Below are positions 57,873 to 64,000 of a DNA stretch of 64,000 bases, one piece after another (positions within the stretch are counted from its first letter, which is position 1; every line of letters begins with the position of its first letter). The DNA is taken from the NCBI RefSeq assembly GCF_010015445.1, contig NC_053121.1, forward strand, positions 32,935,934 through 32,999,933, written 5' to 3'. The translations under genes were made by a program, and so were the position numbers. The notes beneath the pieces were generated by a model. It was not told the DNA's origin. It did not search any database and saw only the letters and a program-made list of their open reading frames with translations. Source of the stretch: Perca fluviatilis (taxonomy: Eukaryota > Chordata > Actinopteri > Perciformes > Percidae).

Positions 57873-58775
57873 CCCATGAGGCGGTGAAACCTGCTGGTAA
57901 AGTCCAGTTTCAATGAAACCTCCCAAGGGTTTAAAAGGCTTATCAGATATTTGAAAAACTTCAGTGGTTTATGATACTACTTTACAACTCTGTAAAGTTA
58001 ACTTATCACAGCAACAATCATTTGATCCTTTATCTTGACAATTGTATGAACAGTAGAATTGCGTTGTTGTTGTGTGGTGTGTTAGTAGATGTCACTGCAT
58101 TACAGCAAAAATTGAGCAAAGTTTAATTTCTTCACCAGACAACCCTCCTTTTGTCTTTTAAAAAAAAGGCTTAGTGACTGATGCTGTGTCAACACAGAGG
58201 TCTTATTGAAATGAACGAGGGTGCTGCCTTTTAGTCATGCAGCCTGTTGTCGGTCTGAAGATGGCCTAAAGGCCCGGTCACACCACGACTGACATCAGCA
58301 AAATCAGTTCATTTAGAATTGAGAGATTGAAATGTACTTTTCAAATTGATATGAATCTTTTACATCAAGTTAAACTTTGACATGCAAATGTGAGCATTTG
58401 ACAAGTTGCAAGCGTCTAGACTAGTTCATAGCACTGACCTTTTTGAGGGAATGGACACCCGGAGCGTCCAAAATGACTAACCAGCTGCCAGTTGGCAAGC
58501 GTGCTATTTCAGAGTGCTTTCCTCCACTTTTTAATAACCCTTTATTGAAAGGATGTATAATCCCGAGGACAAAATGCCAGTGGGAATAAATGGCATAGTA
58601 AACAGAAGGGTGTGGGGGGGTTGTGACTGACTGGCTAGCGTGTTAGCAGTTAGCTCGCAAGCTACAGTAGTTTTTCTAACCAGCCATGCAAGAACAAACA
58701 CACAAGATTCACTCGGAGTTGTTTCTGTGACACAAGAAATTCTCATGTTTAAAAAGATAAAAACGGCCTAAATAC

Positions 58776-59167
58776 TAAAGGTGTTGAAATTAATCAAATA
58801 ATCGATGCATCGAATCGTGGACATGGAGGATGCTGCATCGATAATCGGCAGGCTCTTAATCGATTATTTCTGTTTACAATTTAATGTAGGCCTAACAACA
58901 TTTATGTTTACATATTCGGTTATGTTTTGCACATTCAGGAAGTGCTATGTGCTCAGTGCTGTATAGTTTTATGTATCCAATTTATTTAGTATTAGAGCGC
59001 TGCAGAATGTTTTGTTTTTGAAGCGTGAAAAGCTATGAATTAGATGTCCTACATGGCTTTAATAGAAAAATGTATTTGACGCATCGTGATGCATCGAGAT
59101 ATCTAATTGAATCGCTGACATGATAATCGTAATCGAATCGGGAGATCAGTGAAGATTCACACCTCTA
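58776..59167. mobile_element. hAT-like MITE (ATCGATGCATCG family)
   Basis: TAAAGGTGTTGAAATTAATC to GATTCACACCTCTA, flanked by perfect CTAAATAC duplications. Interior rich in GATGCATCG and AATCGATTA palindromes. Confidence 0.85.
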
Positions 59168-60368
59168 CTAAATACGCAGAGCTACCTGTAGCTTGACGTC
59201 AGTTAAGTAGGCCGTTCTTAATGTGGCCCAGGACACATTTGCGTATACATTGCTAAAAACAAAATCATGGCCGTATGCGACCCAAACCACCTTTTCGGAT
59301 GTGGTCTGAGCAATCTCATTGCGTCCTCAATGCGTCTTGGGTGTGCTCACACCTATACTTAAAGCTGTTCAGCTGTGATCGTATCAACGTGTTATTATCA
59401 GGCCAAGAAGCAGAATTTAGAGAATGGGACATCTTTTCATTCTCTTCTCTTGTCTCCTGTATTTAGATCAGGGAACAATGTCCCTCTTAACTGGAGAGAA
59501 GACTTTATCAGCCAAGGGATACTATCTGAAGCAGCATTAAGACCACAGGTTAAGAAAACCCTCTGAATCCAATAGTGATGACGCATTTTCATGAGTTACT
59601 GTTCAGACTAGAGGACATAGAAATCCCACACTGACGAAAATGGTAGCAAAAATGTTCACATTGGACTTTGTGTGATTAAAAATTGTCCCGTGTAGCCAGA
59701 GCAAATATAATTTTAAGAAGGCGCATTAAGACACACAAGAGGACAGAATAATACACATGAAATCGGTGCAGATTAATATCCTTGGGTCAGACGGAGCCAC
59801 GCTGGCTGTTGAGACTCTCCAGATGAGATTCAAGGCCTTGCTCGTGCTTTCACCGATCGGATCTGTTTTATGTCAACATCTTGAGTAGCCGGTCGTCAAC
59901 AGGTTGTGTGAATTTAAATGGTTTGACTTGCTTTATGCTGACAGACGCTTAGACAGATTAAGGTGGAGAAAACAAATATGACTTTAAATGTTTAAAAGTT
60001 TGATGTTCTGTCTGTTTTGCTCCTGAGACTTATCCGGGGGAGAACCAGGTTGTTCTTAAATGTAAAAGTCCCTCTCAGTGCTCTGTGGTACATTTTTAAA
60101 CTTGTTTGTTACGTAGTGCGGAGGTGACGTGATAATAAGCAGGAGCTGGGGCGGCTTTCAGACTCGCTTGTAAACTCAGGCACTTTAATGAACCCAGCAT
60201 TGAGTGTATGGATGGTGAAAGCTGCTCTGGAAGGGTTTCTCTTTGGGCTTTTTAGGTGATGTAACCTTCCCCCTGGCTGCTATGTTGTATATGTGGTATT
60301 CAATATTGTGACTCGTCAAGCTCCACACTACAGGTTACACGTGTTGAGTTGTCTGTACTGGTCTTGAC

Positions 60369-60753
60369 TAGGGCTGCACAATTAATCGCAATTGTATCGT
60401 TATCGCAATGTGGACTAGTGCAATATCCAAATCGCAGAGGGGGGCGCAATATTTGTTAATGGCAAAATATGCGTCAAACCATTCTGAATGAAGTATTGCG
60501 GTGCTGCAGAGATGTCCCGGCCTACATATCGTATCCTAAAGACAAAAGAAAAAAAATCTTTATTTGGTACAGATCTTTTCGCAAAAATCACACTATAATC
60601 ATTTTCATTTCTTTTGATGTTAATAATTTTCAATGAAAATGAGAATAATGATACAAAAACGATAATTCCCTCCAATATCGTGAATCATATTGCAATTGCA
60701 ATGTCAGTCAAAATAATCGCAATTAGATATTTTCCTCATATCGTGCAGCCCTA
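60369..60753. mobile_element. hAT-like MITE with perfect 8-bp duplication
   Basis: TAGGGCTGCACAATTAATCG to ATATCGTGCAGCCCTA, flanked by GTCTTGAC on both sides. Related in its ends to 19071-19464. Confidence 0.9.
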
Positions 60754-62845
60754 GTCTTGACTGGTACCTGATCATGATTGAGTTTGACTTGAAAAATTGG
60801 CTTAGTAGCTAAAAGCACCAAACACCCAGCTGTTTGTTCAGGATAGCCCTCACACGTTGGGGAGTAGTTGCAGTGTTTCCCCTACTGTTTTGCAAGCCTG
60901 GTGGCCCACTAGGCCTAAGTCCCCCCCCCCTCCCCCACCAGGCCTATGCTACAGGGAATTATGTTTTAATGTATTTTTAAGAATTGTTTTAAACTACAGG
61001 TACAGTACAACTTACAGTCGTAATTTCAAATCTCCTTAATCTCTTAATGTATGGAATCTCGCAACTCTGTCCATGATTCTTATTATTAAAGAAACTATTG
61101 GGCACTACATTCATGCTGCCATCAGTTTGTGACTAATCAACTTTTCTGGGGGAATCCCTGAGTTGGTAGAGGCAAAACCAAAATGAAGTAGGAAGTTGCT
61201 GAATGCATTAATCACCTTTACAACATTACGTTTTATATTGTGTATATATTGTCATATTTATCCTACTCCTATAGGTCACTTTTCTTTTATCTAGCCACTA
61301 TTTCTCCCACAGCTTGTTCTGCACCAGCTCTCAGTGCCGGGAAATTTGTGATCCAACTGCTAAGCATGTAAAGCAGGAAATTGCCAAAGCTTAAATTATA
61401 TCACTTCCTTTGCTGTAGATAAAATTGTGGCCACTGGTCATGAATGCTTCAACTTATCGTTATGCCTGCAGGAATAAAAACAATGACTTAATATTACACA
61501 TTTAACAAATGAAAAAACAAAACGAATCTGATTGCTGAGTGTTTTTTTTTTAAAACAGTAATTACTAGAGTCTCGCTGCCCACTCAGTTTTCAGTTGAAT
61601 AATTCACAGGAAACTCAACAAATGATTGGTGTTGTTGACAAGAGAGTGCTTGGCTTCTTCTCACTGGCATGAAATAAGACTTGAGAAATAGGTGTATGAT
61701 TTATTAAACTGAATTTAAGATTGAAGATTTGTTAGGAGGTTGTCAGTTCATCAGCACACTAACGCCATTGTATGGCAACAATTGCACACTTTCACCTGGT
61801 AGTCTTCTGGACTGAGGCCCTCTGGAATGGACCAAACGGACAATAAAAAGGGTCAGCTTTCATTTAGTGGTCTGTCAGCTGTTTGAAAAACCCCGGTCAA
61901 GGGTCAGCGAAGGTCTGTGTTTGCACTTACTTCCCCGGAAAGTCTGTTACAGAGCGACACACAAGTGACAGCACTATTTAGCATCTCTGTCGGTTTAACG
62001 AGCCCAGAAAGCCTCTGTAAATGAACGTCGGTGGGCCAAATGAGAAATTAATTACTTGCTTGCCTTGTACTTCAGAGCAGCTTGTACAGTAAATGGGTAA
62101 TAACTGTCATCTCTGGGTCTGTGAGCGACGCGCCCTGTCTTTGCCTGCGGCCTGGAGCCCCCTGTTTGTGGTCCAAACTGGAAAAAGCAAGACAGCACCA
62201 CACGGCTGTGAGCCTGTTAACCAGCAAACCCACGTAATGGCTCAATGCATCCTCCGTGTTGCAGCAAGTCTCTTCTCCACCGCAGATTGAATGGTGCATT
62301 TGAATATGTTTACTCTGAGAAATGGAAATGGCAAATTATTGCCAAAATGTATAACAAATTGCTTGACAGCTGTTGAAAGGGGTGTATCTGTTAATGTCTT
62401 TACACAATGTCCATCCTCTAACAACAGATAAGGATTTATCATCTTAAAGCACTTATTCAGAGGAAGGGGTTGGTGTTGAAAGTTGACTAATAGATTACTT
62501 GATCAATCAGAGAAATTCAAGTTATTTATCAAGGAAAGAATAACAAACATTTGCTCCTCTTCTCCCCCTTCTTTGAGAATTCTTTCTCTATCTTTCTCTC
62601 TCCCTTTTTTAAAATGCATGTTTTTACTTCAAATATGGGATAACTAAGAAATAATTATAATCAATATACTGTAAATTCCTGTAGTGAGTTTGTGATTATT
62701 TTGCTAAAGATTTCTTTCTTTCTACCTTGCTGACAGAACCACTAAGCTTTATGCAAATGAGCGTATGACGTCATCTAAGTACTTTTAGCGACTTTTGGAG
62801 CTAGTGCTAGCAACTCTTTTCATTGGAAAAGGGTTGGCAACACTG

Positions 62846-63020
62846 GTGGGCAGTGTGTTTAGATGAACAGTGTGTGGCTTCCCTGCGCCGAGTTCTGCCG
62901 AGATCCATCGGACGATGCCAAACGTGTCACGGAGGTCCACTGAGCTGCGTTGCTCCAATCTCCGTGCGCTGGCGCCACGCAGCGCAACCGCATATCGTTC
63001 ATCTAAACACACTGCCCACA
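62846..63020. mobile_element. Short fold-back element
   Basis: GTGGGCAGTGTGTTTAGATG at the left is repeated as its complement (CATCTAAACACACTGCCCAC) at the right. The CG-rich centre (AGATCCATCGGACGATG) has further small palindromes. Confidence 0.75.
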
Positions 63021-63062
63021 CAAAGATGACACAGACCTGGGTTGAAATCGGCAAAGTATCAC

Positions 63063-63069
<7 letters not shown>

Positions 63070-63102
<33 letters not shown>
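63070..63102. repeat. AT microsatellite
   Basis: About 16 AT units. Confidence 0.9.
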
Positions 63103-63105
<3 letters not shown>

Positions 63106-63361
63106 TTTTATACTGTTTTCTGACATTTTATTGGTTCACCAAATTACGATTGGCAGATTAATCAATGGGGAAATCAAATGGGTTAAAGTAATGTGACTTC
63201 CAATGGCCCCTCCTGGCCGAGCTGATCTCACTGTAAAGGGTGGTGGTGTCCCGGACCACCTTCCCCCTCTCCCTGGCCCTCAGGGTCTCTGGTGTTATCA
63301 TGGAGGTCAGTAGGCCAAGAGCTTCAGAAGAGGACTACTTTGACCTGACGACTTCTCTCTT

Positions 63362-63365
<4 letters not shown>

Positions 63366-63420
<55 letters not shown>
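63366..63420. repeat. TG microsatellite
   Basis: About 27 uninterrupted TG units, the longest dinucleotide run in the window. Confidence 0.95.
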
Positions 63421-63422
<2 letters not shown>

Positions 63423-64000
63423 TTTTGCATCAGTGACAGGTGTAAGCTAGGAGAAGGGTCTGTCTGGTCTGCAAGAGAGGTGCATAACTTGAAGCAGGGG
63501 TGTAACTTGAAGGGTCTTGCAGGGGACAGACTTAACTTGTAAGCTAGAGGTGATAAATGGTGACAGTTTCATTTTTTAGAAATGGGTGATAAAGATCAAA
63601 CTCTCCATGATACATGTCAATATGTAATTAAACATCAATATTACAGTATAAGGACTAGTAATGATCTGTATGTTCATAACGTTAGCCTATTGCATCTTTC
63701 AGTTAATGAAAGCTTTTACAATTACTTGTTTTAACACCCGCTATATTTTTCTCTGGTGCACAGGAAGTGAGTTTTTTTTGTGTGTGTGTTGCCAGTTTGT
63801 TTTATTGGAGAAGTGTGCAAGCACGAGTTGATGAGTAAAAGCCATCATGTCTGAGAATATAAAAAGAGTTCCAGTTGTAATGCACAGAGTTATTCCAGTT
63901 ATTTTGTACGCTCTACTAATTGGTCAGCCATTAGTCTTTATCGGCTGTAATTTGGATCCGCTGAGTCCGACTTGAAAAGAAGTTGAACGGATTGCTTTCA

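Larger units (their letters stand above)
53215..64000 (+). other. Probable long first intron, no coding exon recognised
   Basis: About 10.8 kb with no frame I can assign to a protein family. It holds a GT microsatellite (53824-53842), dispersed and transposable elements at 55262-55879, 57176-57470, 57507-57872, 58776-59167, 60369-60753 and 62846-63020, and AT and GT microsatellites near the right end. If the promoter call is wrong this is plain intergenic DNA. Confidence 0.4.

Noticed and set aside
62785..63196. Frames of 113 and 108 codons on opposite strands
   Set aside because: Both derive from the fold-back element 62846-63020 plus the AT microsatellite (Ile/Tyr runs).

Overview
This window is vertebrate nuclear DNA, almost certainly from a ray-finned (teleost, probably percomorph) fish. 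The genes are split into many short exons with GT-AG introns. The proteins match vertebrate families along their whole length. The introns and spacers are full of repeat classes typical of teleosts: Tc1 transposons, hAT-like and TTAA-flanked MITEs, LINE tails, a tRNA-type SINE, and many CA/GATA microsatellites. No bacterial operon, CRISPR array, phage or rRNA gene is present, and I saw no convincing tRNA gene.

Layout from left to right. (1) 264-1719, minus strand: the first two coding exons of a Sec24 COPII coat gene, best matched to sec24b; it continues off the left edge. (2) 3360-9332, minus: a complete nine-exon tstd2, a rhodanese-domain protein (467 codons reconstructed). (3) 9982-25471, plus: a complete 23-exon ncbp1, the large subunit of the nuclear cap-binding complex (797 codons). 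tstd2 and ncbp1 are head to head across a 649-bp shared promoter, the same pairing as in mammals. (4) 27708-43484, minus: a complete ten-exon slc49a3 (mfsd7), a 12-helix MFS transporter of the FLVCR-related SLC49 family (483 codons); it meets ncbp1 tail to tail. (5) 43.5-53.0 kb: a gene-poor spacer holding a striking transposon nest, in which an old Tc1 element is split by a younger Tc1 and by a LINE fragment, plus a second long-inverted-repeat element inserted inside a LINE-like repeat. (6) about 53.0-64.0 kb: a GC-rich promoter and non-coding first exon on the plus strand, then at least 10.8 kb of intron-like DNA without recognisable coding exons. By conserved order (SLC49A3 next to PCGF3, divergent, in human) this may be the 5' end of pcgf3, but that is inference only.

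Exon boundaries for tstd2, ncbp1 and slc49a3 were read by hand. Each set sums to a multiple of three with phases that agree at every junction, which is strong internal support. The genes are housekeeping functions (ER export, mRNA cap handling, sulfur-transfer-like domain, membrane transport) and do not form a pathway. The unusual material is in the repeats: a 25-copy 50-bp minisatellite with a duplicated marker block inside an ncbp1 intron, a MITE family with a variable internal 46-bp array and a hairpin whose two arms change together between copies, about nine hAT-like insertions (most with readable 8-bp target duplications), and GCTAACGTTAGC-type palindrome clusters at the starts of three genes. 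I did not find a convincing new gene system; one short unexplained reading frame (38821-39096) is flagged.
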